DNA of 22,157 nucleotides, taken from Actinomycetes bacterium (GTDB lineage: Bacteria; Actinomycetota; Coriobacteriia; Coriobacteriales; Eggerthellaceae). This document shows, in pieces, positions 1 to 7,864 of the stretch. Position numbers and translations under genes: made by a program. The stretch is taken from assembly GCA_023429565.1 (NCBI GenBank), contig JAEZDJ010000020.1, positions 1 through 22,157 on the forward strand, in the 5' to 3' direction. Below the pieces are notes generated by a model. That model ran no database searches and had not been told where the DNA came from. It worked only from the letters and a program-made list of their open reading frames with translations. Positions within the stretch are counted from its first letter, which is position 1. The number at the start of each line of letters is the position of its first letter.

Positions 1-47
1 GGCTACGCCTACCTTTGCTAGGACGGATTACACCAACATTTGCGGCA
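1..47. other. Unassigned flank that replaces the 3' end of istB
   Basis: The IstB reading frame loses its expected sequence just before this segment and hits a stop at 48-50. What follows on the minus strand does not continue IstB in any frame. The simplest reading is that another insertion element or a deletion junction begins near position 50. The segment is too short to identify. Confidence 0.35.
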
Positions 48-545
48 CTACCGCGGGATGCGTTTCAGCGTGCCGATCTTCTTCTTGTGCTTCAACGGAT
101 CCGTGCGAAGCACCAGCAGCTCGTCGACCATGTCGCGGTAATTCAAGTACTCCACCTTCACGAACTGGCGGCACGCCGCATTGGCGAAGGCCGATCCCAT
201 AAAGGACTTTCCGCCGCCGGCTGCGGATTGGATGACGATGTTGTGCCCCTTGGAGATGTAATCGCCCGTCGCAAGGCGCGATATCCGCCCAGCATCGAGC
301 TCGCGACCGGAATCTATGCAGAGGTCTTCGAGAAAGGCTTCCGGAACTTCCATATGGGCATTCGATGCGAGCCTATCGATCTTCTCCGTCATCTTCATCG
401 TGTACAGGCTGTCGACGATTATCGCCACGTATTCCCCGTTGGTCAGGCCCTTCGCCTGGCCGCTTCGCTCAAGCGCCTCTGCCGCCTCGGTGATGGCGGT
501 CAGTTTCAACTTCTTCAGCTGTTCTATCGTTTGCTGCGTTAGCAT
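48..545 (-). pseudogene. istB: IS21 helper ATPase IstB, C-terminally truncated
   Basis: IstB is the AAA+ helper ATPase of IS21 transposition and acts with IstA in target capture. The ORF gives 165 residues from an ATG at 545, preceded by AAAGGA about 12 bases upstream; family members are about 250 residues. The N-terminal helical region (1-100) and a Walker A-like loop, SAAGGGKS (about 107-114), are present. The region expected to hold Walker B (the IDDF-type motif) and the arginine finger is missing. After residue ~158 the sequence reads IGTLKRIPR and stops. An upstream in-frame start at 587 exists but overlaps istA. Truncation makes ATPase function unlikely. It could be an interrupted gene whose remainder lies outside the window. 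Confidence 0.8.
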
Positions 546-565
546 GGTTTGCTGTATCCTTTCGG

Positions 566-2095
566 CTAGTAGCGACGAATGGCCCACGGGTTGCCGCCCG
601 CGGGATTCTCAGGCTCGGTGCCCTTGCTTGCGTTCTTGATTAAGGTGCTCACGGACTTGTAGCTCGGGTTCGGCAGAATCGAGAGCGCTTTCGCGCATGC
701 GCCCTCGACCGTCGCTGGCGAATGGGACGCGCGCTGTTTGAGGAGCTTTTCGCACCAGCCCCATCCCTGCTCCTCGGCGATGCCTTCGCTAAGGAAGCCT
801 TCGATTACCTTCGTCGTGGCAGAGCCCGTCTTGGCGGCTTCGCGGCGATACCAGTCGCTGTCATGGTCGAAGTAATCGGCATGGTGCTTTGCGCGATGCT
901 CGGGAATGGTGATCGGCCCATCTTCGGGCAGGTGCGTGCGCTGGCGCGCATGGATGGCAATGCGCTCGCCATCGCAATAGACTTCTACCGTATGGAAAGT
1001 GGTGCGGACCTCGACCTCTTTTCCGACGAAGTGATGGGGCACGGAGTAGAGCACCTTGTCCGATGCGCATAGGACGTGGTAGTTCTTGCCGACCTTTACC
1101 TTGGGCGACCAGGTCGCGCGCTCCCAAGGGCGCTCGGGCAGGGGCTGTAAGCACGGCTTCTCGCGCTCGAGGAACACTTCCGCGCGAGACGATGTGCGCT
1201 TTTGAAAGGGTTTCGCATTCAGTTCTTCCGTTTTTGCGGCAACGGCTTCGTTAAGCTCTTCGATATCGAAGAAGCGCTGGTTGCGCAGCATCAGGCGGAT
1301 CTTGTTGGCGAACTTGTCGACTGACGATTCGACGCTGTTCTTGCCGCGCGGCCGACGCGGCGCATGGGGAATCACCGCGACGTTGTAATGCTCTGAGAAC
1401 TCGCGGAATGTCCGGTTGAGCACGATCTCCTCAGAGGTGTGTTTCGTCACGCCTGCACGAAGATTGTCGATAACGACAATGCGAGGGCATCCACCAAAGA
1501 AGACGAAGCTGTCGGATGCCGCTTGAAGCCAGTTCTCCATCGTCATGTCGGGGTATGCGCGGACGAAAACGTATTGAGAGAACGGCAGGCAGGCGACGAA
1601 TACCGGCACTTCCACGACTTCGCCGGAATCGGGATTGCAGACGGCCAGCTTTTTACCAGCCCAGTCGAATTCTCCGATGTCGGCTGTGATATAGCGCCGT
1701 ATGACGGCTATGTCGTTGGCATCACACCAAACATGGTATTTCTCGCAAAAGCGGGAATACTGGTAAGGCCGCTTACTCGAATCAACTGTTGCGATGACGT
1801 ACTCTTCCCACAGGATGGTCAGCTTCATCGTGCGGTCGCGCGTCATCTCCTCGTAGATCTTCTTGTAATCGACGGGCGCATAAAGGTTGATTTGCTCGGG
1901 CCTTCCCCTTACCGGTTCGTACGCTTCGGCGTCGGTGAGGTCCTCGACGTCTTTCCATCCGACGTCGCGCTCCTTTGCGCGTCGGACGACATCTTGGACC
2001 GTCGATCGAGCGCAGCCGCAAGCGCTTGCCGTTTCTTGCAAGCTCAAGCCGCCGGCTCGATGGCGGAGCACGTCGCGATAGCTTATGCTGCTCAT
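566..2095 (-). CDS. istA: IS21-family transposase IstA
   Basis: This 509-residue DDE transposase would cut and join the ends of the insertion sequence. An N-terminal helix-turn-helix (about 15-45, LSLQETASACGCARSTVQDV) is followed by an RNase H-like core. The likely catalytic triad is D144 (GEFDWAG), D210 (VVIDNL) and E256 (NSVESS), in the spacing usual for IstA. The C-terminal beta-barrel domain contains KNYHVLCASDKVLYSVPHHF. The start at 2095 was chosen over an upstream in-frame start at 2167 because GGAGGAATCCA lies directly before the ATG and the protein then begins at the HTH. The gene is uninterrupted. Its partner istB begins 20 bp downstream but is truncated. Confidence 0.93.
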   Translation of the reverse strand: MSSISYRDVLRHRAGGLSLQETASACGCARSTVQDVVRRAKERDVGWKDVEDLTDAEAYEPVRGRPEQINLYAPVDYKKIYEEMTRDRTMKLTILWEEYVIATVDSSKRPYQYSRFCEKYHVWCDANDIAVIRRYITADIGEFDWAGKKLAVCNPDSGEVVEVPVFVACLPFSQYVFVRAYPDMTMENWLQAASDSFVFFGGCPRIVVIDNLRAGVTKHTSEEIVLNRTFREFSEHYNVAVIPHAPRRPRGKNSVESSVDKFANKIRLMLRNQRFFDIEELNEAVAAKTEELNAKPFQKRTSSRAEVFLEREKPCLQPLPERPWERATWSPKVKVGKNYHVLCASDKVLYSVPHHFVGKEVEVRTTFHTVEVYCDGERIAIHARQRTHLPEDGPITIPEHRAKHHADYFDHDSDWYRREAAKTGSATTKVIEGFLSEGIAEEQGWGWCEKLLKQRASHSPATVEGACAKALSILPNPSYKSVSTLIKNASKGTEPENPAGGNPWAIRRY

Positions 2096-2199
2096 TGGAT
2101 TCCTCCATCCATCGTTTAACGACGCAGTCGTCTTTGCTGCGTCAACGAAGATTTTGGAGAAAGGCAAGTCTGCCAGTCAACTCCTCAATATGTTGGGGT

Positions 2200-2290
2200 G
2201 TACCGATAGAGCGGAATGCCGTACCGGCAACTGCGTAATAATTGCCGGCGAAGCTTGGAACGATGTACCGATTTACCTGTAATAATCACC
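2200..2290 (-). repeat. IS21 subterminal repeats (putative transposase-binding sites)
   Basis: Two blocks 44 bp apart share the layout GTACCG-N8-GTAATAAT, at 2221-2246 and 2265-2290. A third GTACCG is at 2200-2205. Repeated subterminal motifs near the left end are a known feature of IS21 elements and bind IstA. The outer block contains the predicted element terminus at 2288. The function here is inferred from position and repetition only. Confidence 0.55.
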
Positions 2291-2307
2291 TCGACCGCAA
2301 ATGAGAG

Positions 2308-2605
2308 GTTTTGGACCAGCGTCATTCTGGGTAAGTAAGCAACGCGCAACGAACGCAATCATCGCGTCTGAGGTTTTGGACCGGCGTCATTCTGGGTAAG
2401 TAAGCAACTTTCCGGCTGGTACGAGGACGCGCATCGGGGTTTTGGACCGGCGTCATTCTGGGTAAGTAAGCAACTGTTGCAAGGTCAACAAACACGGTGG
2501 CACGTTTTGGACCAGCGTCATTCTGGGTAAGTAAGCAACTTTCGGGTACGACGGTGGGTGGGGATATTCGTTTTGGACCAGCGTCATTCTGGGTAAGTAA
2601 AAACA
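2308..2605. CRISPR. Short CRISPR array: five 36-bp repeats, four spacers
   Basis: Repeats lie at 2308-2343, 2373-2408, 2439-2474, 2504-2539 and 2570-2605. Each begins GTTTTGGACC and ends GTAAGTAAGCAAC. Repeats 2 and 3 carry GACCGGCG where 1, 4 and 5 carry GACCAGCG. The last repeat differs in its final five bases (AAACA instead of GCAAC), which suggests the leader-distal end is on the right. Spacers are at 2344-2372 (29 bp), 2409-2438 (30), 2475-2503 (29) and 2540-2569 (30), all different from one another. A 36-bp repeat with 30-bp spacers and GTTTT/AAC ends resembles type II arrays, but the type cannot be fixed without cas genes, and none is in the window. The IS21 end lies 19 bp to the left, so a leader on that side would be cut off. 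Confidence 0.88.
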
Positions 2606-2883
2606 TTATGTTCATTGCTATGTTGGGCGGTCGACTAGAAATATGGTACTGCAGCATGACCTCTACGTTACAGCGTAAAACGTACACCTGATAGAAGATA
2701 TAACACAGCGATGGAGTGAGCATGCATGCACCAGGGGTTTTGAGCACATGTGCCATAGGGGTAGTTGAGAAAAGAAGAGTCGTGAGTAATCACTACAATT
2801 TCTGCCATAGGCAAGCCACCCCTGAACCACAAGGTCCAAGGGTGGCTCTGGGAATGAGCTTCCAGCAAATCGCAATCCCTGCC
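2606..2883. other. Intergenic region after the CRISPR array
   Basis: No convincing gene is present. A 6-bp inverted repeat, TACGTT/AACGTA (2664-2669 and 2679-2684), follows the array. No clear anti-repeat that would mark a tracrRNA was found by eye. The right end holds the hairpin listed as the terminator of the flavoprotein gene. Confidence 0.5.
2814..2847 (-). terminator. Hairpin downstream of the flavoprotein gene
   Basis: AGCCACCC and GGGTGGCT form an 8-bp stem with a loop of about 17 bases, some 40 bp past the stop codon of the flavoprotein gene on the minus strand. There is no strong U-run, so this is a candidate only. Confidence 0.4.
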
Positions 2884-4848
2884 TCAAACGCTTGCCTGCT
2901 TCAGGCAGTCCAGAACGGCGTTGCGCAATCCGTTGGAGCTTGCAGTGGCGCCCGACACGGTGTCGACTCCGACGACCTGCTGGTCTATCATTGCGGGAAT
3001 CAGCGTCTCGTCCATCGCTATCACGCCAATGTAGGAAGTCTCCAGCTCGTTTTCCTGAGTGATGGAGCTCATTTTTCCTCCGGACACCGTCACGGTGGCG
3101 GTAATGTCCCCAAACATGCCGGCGGCCGTGCTTGTGTAGGTGCCGTCCTTGAGGTCGGCTGGGGTTTCCCAGGTGTTGGTGGGTGTCGATGCGGAGGTGT
3201 CGCCGTCGGATGATACCGTGCCTTGCGCGTTCTGGCCGATGTAGGTCCGTGCGTTGTTGGCTGCCGCCCGCCCTGAGTTGACGTTGTTGGCGTTGGTCCC
3301 TCCGGGAACGTTGATGGTGTAGATGTTGGGCCAAAGGTCGGCGGAGTCAACGCCGACGGCATAGAGGCCCGGAATGGGCTCGTTGTCTTCGTTCACGCAC
3401 TCGAAATGGCGGTTTGTACGTATGCCGCCGAAGGTGACCATGCATGCCTGCGGCATGTAGATGAAGTAGTAGGGCGGGGTTGCGAGCTCCTTGAGATAAG
3501 TCGCCGGTTTGCCAAAGATGGCGTCGGTTCCTGCCTTGCACGAGGCGTTGTAGGTTTCTATTGTTGAGAGCAGCGTTTTTTCCTCGATGTCGGGGAAGGC
3601 TGCATGGACCTGCTTTGCCAGGTCCTCAAAGGTGTCCGCGGCAAAGGCGTCGCCGTAGGGGTTTTCCTTGATGCGCGCGTCCAGCTCGCTCATGGAATAA
3701 TCGAAGGAATGGGCGGGAAACGCGATGTTCTTCACGTTCTCTTCGTAAGCGGCTCGGTCGAAAAGGGAATACACGCTCTCGTGCGTGAGGCTCGGGGTCA
3801 TGAGCGCCATCCAGTTCTCGTTGCCCGCGTTCTCGGCACAGATGCGTTCGCCGGTCTCGTTGACCCAGATGGTGTTGCCGCTGTGCGTTCCCACCACCAG
3901 GCCGTCGCCCGATCCGAACGTGCCATACTCCCCGCCGGGCGCGCCGGACACGGTGAGTTGAAACAGTCCGGAGAACCGATCGAGGTTGTCGGCGCCTCCC
4001 GCTTCGGTTGCCATGCGCAGGCCGTCGCCGTCGAAGCCTCGAAGAAAGCGGACCACGTTCTCGACGTTGGAGAAGTGTCCTTTCTTAAGGTATTCGTTGT
4101 TGTTCGCAAAACCGCCGGTGGCCAAGACGACGGCTTGGGCATTGACCTGGATCTGGTCGCCATTGAACTTTTGTGCGTAAACGCCGTGCACGGTGCCATC
4201 CTCAACGATGAGCTGCGTTGCGGGACAGTTGGTGAGGATCTCCGCGCCAAGCTGTCGCGCCTTCTCGGTCATTGGGGGAGCATAGTCCTTCGCAGCGCGA
4301 TCTTCGCCAAACCAGTGGAATGTCTCGAATTCGCCGCCGTGGTAGTTGTCCACCGTTCCAGTGAAGTGGACGCCATTTTCCTTGAGCCAGGCCACGTTGT
4401 CTCCCGATGCATGGATGAGGTCAAGCCAACGCAGGCCGTCCACGCGGTTGTGGTGATAGTTCATCTCGCGAGCCACCACTTCAACGGGTTGGACGTCAAT
4501 GCCACGCTCTTTCTGCATGTCGCTGCCGACGGCAAAAACACCTTCTGTTCCGCGGCCTCCTCCTCCCGTGCCTCCGCTCTTTTCCAGAACGACGACGGAC
4601 AGCCCGTTCTGGAGTGCCTGCACGGCGGCTGAAAGCCCCGATATGCCGGCGCCGCAAACGCACAGATCGCAGTCGTAGGTCGCCACGACGTCGACGGTTT
4701 TCGTGCCAGAGTCAGAGGATTCGTCTTTCGCTTTGCTGCTTGCGGCGGGAGCACATCCGGCCAGTCCGAGCGTTCCGGCTGCCGCTGCTCCTCCCACCAG
4801 TGCCGCGCACTTCAGGAAGCTGCGGCGGTTGCATTCTAGGTGTTCCAT
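2884..4848 (-). CDS. Tat-exported FAD/FMN flavoprotein reductase (fumarate/urocanate reductase-like)
   Basis: This 654-residue protein is predicted to reduce an organic electron acceptor outside the membrane. The N-terminus has a Tat motif (RRSFLK, about 8-13), a hydrophobic stretch and a lipobox LAGC with Cys32, so it is probably an exported lipoprotein. A FAD-binding Rossmann motif GAGISG (66-71) opens the flavocytochrome-c/fumarate-reductase-type domain, followed by a Gly-rich FAD segment (GGTGGGGRG). The C-terminal ~90 residues form an FMN-binding domain whose DTVSGAT motif (629-635) marks Thr635 as the likely covalent FMN site. No heme motif is seen. The start at 4848 was chosen for GGAAGGGG just upstream and because it places the Tat signal at the N-terminus. 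It is divergent from a LuxR-type regulator, as is common for substrate-specific reductases of Eggerthellaceae. The substrate cannot be read from the sequence. Confidence 0.88.
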   Translation of the reverse strand: MEHLECNRRSFLKCAALVGGAAAAGTLGLAGCAPAASSKAKDESSDSGTKTVDVVATYDCDLCVCGAGISGLSAAVQALQNGLSVVVLEKSGGTGGGGRGTEGVFAVGSDMQKERGIDVQPVEVVAREMNYHHNRVDGLRWLDLIHASGDNVAWLKENGVHFTGTVDNYHGGEFETFHWFGEDRAAKDYAPPMTEKARQLGAEILTNCPATQLIVEDGTVHGVYAQKFNGDQIQVNAQAVVLATGGFANNNEYLKKGHFSNVENVVRFLRGFDGDGLRMATEAGGADNLDRFSGLFQLTVSGAPGGEYGTFGSGDGLVVGTHSGNTIWVNETGERICAENAGNENWMALMTPSLTHESVYSLFDRAAYEENVKNIAFPAHSFDYSMSELDARIKENPYGDAFAADTFEDLAKQVHAAFPDIEEKTLLSTIETYNASCKAGTDAIFGKPATYLKELATPPYYFIYMPQACMVTFGGIRTNRHFECVNEDNEPIPGLYAVGVDSADLWPNIYTINVPGGTNANNVNSGRAAANNARTYIGQNAQGTVSSDGDTSASTPTNTWETPADLKDGTYTSTAAGMFGDITATVTVSGGKMSSITQENELETSYIGVIAMDETLIPAMIDQQVVGVDTVSGATASSNGLRNAVLDCLKQASV

Positions 4849-5024
4849 GGGGTCCCCTTCCGATACAATGACGGTGCGTCCGCTTGACAGCTCGGATATG
4901 CTCTCAAGGCAGGGACGCTGTATCCGCATGGTCGCGTACGAAGATGGGGAAGGGCAATCCTGAGCGGCGGGTGATTGGGCGCAAGCCATCGCCCGTGACG
5001 GGTGAATTGTGCGAAGGGGATGCG
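4849..5024. promoter_or_regulatory. Divergent control region between flavoprotein and LuxR regulator
   Basis: This 176-bp region must hold promoters for both divergent genes. CGGATA (4893-4898) and TATCCG (4921-4926) form a spaced inverted repeat that could be part of an operator. GGGCG/CGCCC around 4977-4995 forms a small hairpin close to the luxR start. No promoter with a good match to both hexamers was found. Confidence 0.35.
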
Positions 5025-6500
5025 ATGCTGCAAGGTTTTGACAAGATATTTGATGAAATGGGGGCCTCGAGAGCGGCGCTGTTTCTGGTGGGGATTGGGT
5101 CGTTCTGGGCCTGGATTCATGCGACGGTGACCGCGCCGGTATTTGCCAGCCCAGATTCGGGGTATGGGATTTTCGCTCTCAGCAATGGATGCATGGTTGC
5201 CACTCTCGTTGTCATTGGCCTGATTGGGAGGGAGCGAGCCGTTCGTGGGCGTTTGAGGCCGCTCATGGTGTTTGCGGCAGCTCTCGCTTGTGCGGGCAAG
5301 GTTTGCCTGGGGTCGGCGTTTCTCGTTGACGGTCTCATCGATGTTCTTCGCGTCATCGGCACGGTCATGACAGCCGTTGCGACTGCGGGACTGATTGCTC
5401 TTTGGGGAGAAGGCTTCGTTCGTTTCGGGGGAACGTCGGCGCTGAAATACTTGGCGCTGGCTGCGTTGGCCGTGAGCTTCTTCCTGTTTCTCTTGGTGAG
5501 TGCTTTTCCTGGTTGGGTGTCGCTTGCGGTCGTGTCTTTCCTGCCTGCCGTTTCGGTCCTGTGCTTGAACCGCGCTCTTGCTGATGGTTTTTTGCTTCGT
5601 CGAGAGGATGGTTCGCGGGAAAGCCGCCAGATCTCCGCCTTGACGATGGGCGTTCTGGTGAAGCAGAAATCATTTCGACGCATCCTCCTGTATATCTTCG
5701 CCTTTTCGGTTCCCCTGAACTTCCTCAATATGCGGATAGCGGAGAACCCTCCAGCAGGCGCGCCGCCGGATTGGATGCTGGTGTTTGCGAGTCTCCTGCT
5801 TGTGCTGGCATTTGTGACGGTCGCGGAGGCTTTTGCCAACAGAAGGAATACCTCCATCTTGTCAATCCTCATCGCCGTTCTTGCGACGGGCGCTCTGCTT
5901 GCTTACCTTTTTGTCGATCACGTGTCTTCTACGGTGCTCAACACCTGCATGTATGCTGGATACTATTTGTTCCTTGCCTCGTTCTTCTTTTACCTTGGGT
6001 CATATGCGCAACAGTTTTCTTATCCCGCCTATCTCGTGTTCGTGCTCGGCAATGCGTCGAACTCCCTCGGGCTCCTTGCCGGTTCGGCAATCGGGCTTGT
6101 CGTGAGCCGGTTCCTTGACCCGTTCTCCGCCATCGTGACCATTGCCATCGTCTACGCCGTGTTCCTTGTTGGGTTCCTGGTGTTGCCCGAGGCGCGCATG
6201 GTCAATTTCGACATGACTTCTCGCGTTTTGAAGCATGGCCCTGCTGAGCCTGCGGAGCCAGGAGACATGGTGGGCAGCATTAGAACGCAGTCGCACGAAG
6301 CCGCACGCGCCTTTGGCCTCTCGTCGCGTGAAGAGGAGGTTCTGTCCTATCTCTTGCGGGGTCGGAGCTTGGCCTCTATCGGGGCCGAATTGTTCATCTC
6401 GCTCAACACGGTGAAGACCCACGTGAATCATCTCTACAAGAAGCTCGATGTCCATACGCGCGAGGAACTCATGAAGCGCGTCGAGGATCTGCGGGAGTGA
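5025..6500 (+). CDS. Membrane-anchored LuxR-family transcriptional regulator
   Basis: This 491-residue protein has a long N-terminal membrane domain with roughly ten to twelve hydrophobic segments. At the C-terminus is a LuxR/FixJ-type helix-turn-helix (432-491: LSSREEEVLSYLLRG, then SLNTVKTHVNHLYKKL). Known proteins of this layout in Eggerthellaceae sit beside FAD-dependent reductases and control them in response to the substrate. Here the divergent neighbour is exactly such a reductase, so the membrane domain is inferred to sense its substrate. The start at 5025 was chosen because GAAGGGGATGC precedes it and the first hydrophobic helix begins soon after; an in-frame start at 4884 would add 47 uncharged-to-basic residues with no clear domain. 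A decayed copy of the 3' end lies about 1.1 kb downstream. Confidence 0.85.
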   Translation: MLQGFDKIFDEMGASRAALFLVGIGSFWAWIHATVTAPVFASPDSGYGIFALSNGCMVATLVVIGLIGRERAVRGRLRPLMVFAAALACAGKVCLGSAFLVDGLIDVLRVIGTVMTAVATAGLIALWGEGFVRFGGTSALKYLALAALAVSFFLFLLVSAFPGWVSLAVVSFLPAVSVLCLNRALADGFLLRREDGSRESRQISALTMGVLVKQKSFRRILLYIFAFSVPLNFLNMRIAENPPAGAPPDWMLVFASLLLVLAFVTVAEAFANRRNTSILSILIAVLATGALLAYLFVDHVSSTVLNTCMYAGYYLFLASFFFYLGSYAQQFSYPAYLVFVLGNASNSLGLLAGSAIGLVVSRFLDPFSAIVTIAIVYAVFLVGFLVLPEARMVNFDMTSRVLKHGPAEPAEPGDMVGSIRTQSHEAARAFGLSSREEEVLSYLLRGRSLASIGAELFISLNTVKTHVNHLYKKLDVHTREELMKRVEDLRE

Positions 6501-6650
6501 GCGGCGCTGCTTGTCCTCAGCCGTAGAGGCTCGGGCTTGCCATCGTGTGCCGAATCGTCCAGACTGTGGGTGCGCCCCTCGACGCCTGCATCGCCGGCGG
6601 GTGCCCGAGCGCCACGGTGGCGTTCCCGGTCACGAGGAAAGGCGGTTCGC

Positions 6651-7412
6651 ATGACGCAAGGTGGCGGCGCGCGCAAAAAACGGCATGTCGGTCGTTGGAT
6701 CGCCTCGGTTGCGGTCGCCTTGGTTGTGGCTTGCATCGTCGGTTTTGCCGTGTATTTCGCTGACTACTATCATGCTGCTTCGGGAAACGATGCCTATATC
6801 GAATCGAGCGAAGCCGTCCCGGTGTTGCAGGAGTCTTCGTTCATCGCATTCGGAGAGGAGTCGTCGAAGACGGGTTTCATCTTCTATCCTGGCGCGAAAG
6901 TCGAAAGTGCGGCTTATGCGCCGCTCATGGCCGACATTGCAGATCAGGGCATATTCAGCGTTGCCGTGCAAATGCCATTCAATTTTGCATTCTTTGACAC
7001 CGACGCCGCAGCGCGCGTGATGGCGGCGTACCCCAGCATCGAGCATTGGTTCATCGGAGGCCATTCTCTCGGAGGCGTGGTGGCCTCGAACTGGGCGGCC
7101 AAGCACATGGACCGCGTCGACGGGGTGATTTTTCTCGCTTCGTATCCCTCAGACGACCTCTCGGGCACCGATCTGCGGGCGCTTTCTCTGTATGGGAGCG
7201 AAGACCGCGTGCTGAACCTCGAGAGCTATGAGGCGGCTGCCTCGAAGTGGCCGCCTTCGTTCACCGAGGTGGTCATCCAGGGCGCCAATCATGGGCAGTT
7301 TGGCAACTACGGGGCGCAGGCGGGGGACGGAACTGCAGCCATCTCCGCCCCTGAACAGTGGGAGGAGACGGCGCGCGCGATCGTTCGCTTCATTGACGAA
7401 GGAAGCGCGTAG
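6651..7412 (+). CDS. Membrane-anchored alpha/beta hydrolase
   Basis: This 253-residue protein has a basic N-terminus (RKKRH), one transmembrane helix (about 15-36), and an alpha/beta-hydrolase domain that probably faces outside. The nucleophile elbow is GGHSLGG with Ser139. The acid is likely Asp185 (YGSEDRV) and the base His214 (GANHGQFGNYG), which completes the triad. It resembles the 'alpha/beta hydrolase 5' type of esterase or peptidase. The substrate is unknown. The start at 6651 follows GAGGAAAGG about 10 bases upstream; the longer ORF from 6537 adds only low-quality sequence. It lies 150 bp downstream of luxR and has no visible terminator before it, so read-through is possible. Confidence 0.85.
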   Translation: MTQGGGARKKRHVGRWIASVAVALVVACIVGFAVYFADYYHAASGNDAYIESSEAVPVLQESSFIAFGEESSKTGFIFYPGAKVESAAYAPLMADIADQGIFSVAVQMPFNFAFFDTDAAARVMAAYPSIEHWFIGGHSLGGVVASNWAAKHMDRVDGVIFLASYPSDDLSGTDLRALSLYGSEDRVLNLESYEAAASKWPPSFTEVVIQGANHGQFGNYGAQAGDGTAAISAPEQWEETARAIVRFIDEGSA

Positions 7413-7864
7413 AGGAAGCCATTCACGTGCGCGTATCCTTGGAGGTGCATGATGGGAACATCGGGGATGCGGCCAGTCCGTGTATCCGTTTCGGTGAAAG
7501 CCGGGAGCTTGCGGTCTTTCATGTGGGCTCGTTGCGGCGGCTCGGCTGAATGCTTCGGCATAGGCTCTTGTTCGCCTCGGGAAAACGTCGCGCAAGGATA
7601 TCATGAAGTGCGTCGAGGATCTGCAGCAGTGACATCCTGCCGTTAGGCCATGCTGCTCGCCCATCAACCGTATGGCATCCATCGCAAAAGAAGTGGCCAC
7701 AGCCTGTCTTCATTTGATAGTATAGACACGGTTTCACCGGGGCGGATCGAAGGCGGCATGCCGGGCAAGGGGCTTTGCGGATGTCGCTTCATTCGGAAGG
7801 TGAAGACTGGTTTTTGGTGGACAAAGCGGATGGTCTCATCCGATACAGACGGGAGGCATATGCC
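7413..7864. other. 452-bp region with a decayed luxR fragment and no secure gene
   Basis: The region holds the luxR remnant listed separately. A 65-codon plus-strand frame (7449-7646) has a good Shine-Dalgarno (GGAGGTGC before ATG) but unremarkable residues and overlaps the remnant out of frame. A 72-codon minus-strand frame (7519-7737) is largely the antisense of that remnant. The segment looks like a decayed gene region between the hydrolase and the FTR-like gene. Confidence 0.5.
7564..7632 (+). pseudogene. Remnant of a second LuxR-family gene (last ~22 codons)
   Basis: Bases 7589-7632 match the last 44 bases of the luxR gene (6457-6500) at 38 of 44 positions, including the stop codon. In frame they read SRKDIMKCVEDLQQ against TREELMKRVEDLRE. 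Protein-level similarity continues upstream as ALVRLGKT, equivalent to LYKKLDVH of the HTH recognition region, until a TAG at 7561. The remainder of the gene is not recognisable. This is best explained as a decayed paralogue or the scar of a deletion after duplication. Confidence 0.65.

Larger units (their letters stand above)
48..2288 (-). mobile_element. IS21-family insertion sequence, 3' part missing
   Basis: The element has the istA-istB order typical of IS21: a large DDE transposase followed 20 bp later by an AAA+ ATPase. The left (istA-proximal) end is placed at about 2288, where the minus strand reads TGATTATTACAGG and so begins with the TG typical of IS21 ends. Subterminal repeated blocks lie just inside. 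The right end is absent because istB breaks off near position 50, so the copy is unlikely to move on its own. It sits 19 bp from the first CRISPR repeat. The end position is inferred, because the other terminus and a target duplication cannot be seen. Confidence 0.75.

Noticed and set aside
2735..2760. GGTTTTGAGCACATG as a possible tracrRNA anti-repeat
   Set aside because: Only GTTTTG matches the CRISPR repeat well, which is too short to support pairing.
3604..4632. Long plus-strand frame of 342 codons opposite the flavoprotein gene
   Set aside because: This is an antisense frame created by high GC codon use. The minus strand encodes a complete, recognisable flavoprotein.
7449..7646. 65-codon plus-strand frame with a GGAGG ribosome site
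   Set aside because: Residue content is not protein-like and it overlaps the luxR remnant in another frame. The ribosome site may be left over from a lost gene.
7519..7737. 72-codon minus-strand frame with four cysteines (CGHFFCDGC)
   Set aside because: Its most protein-like part (LLQILDALHDIL) is the antisense of the luxR remnant, and the antisense of intact luxR gives a similar string, so it is probably a shadow.
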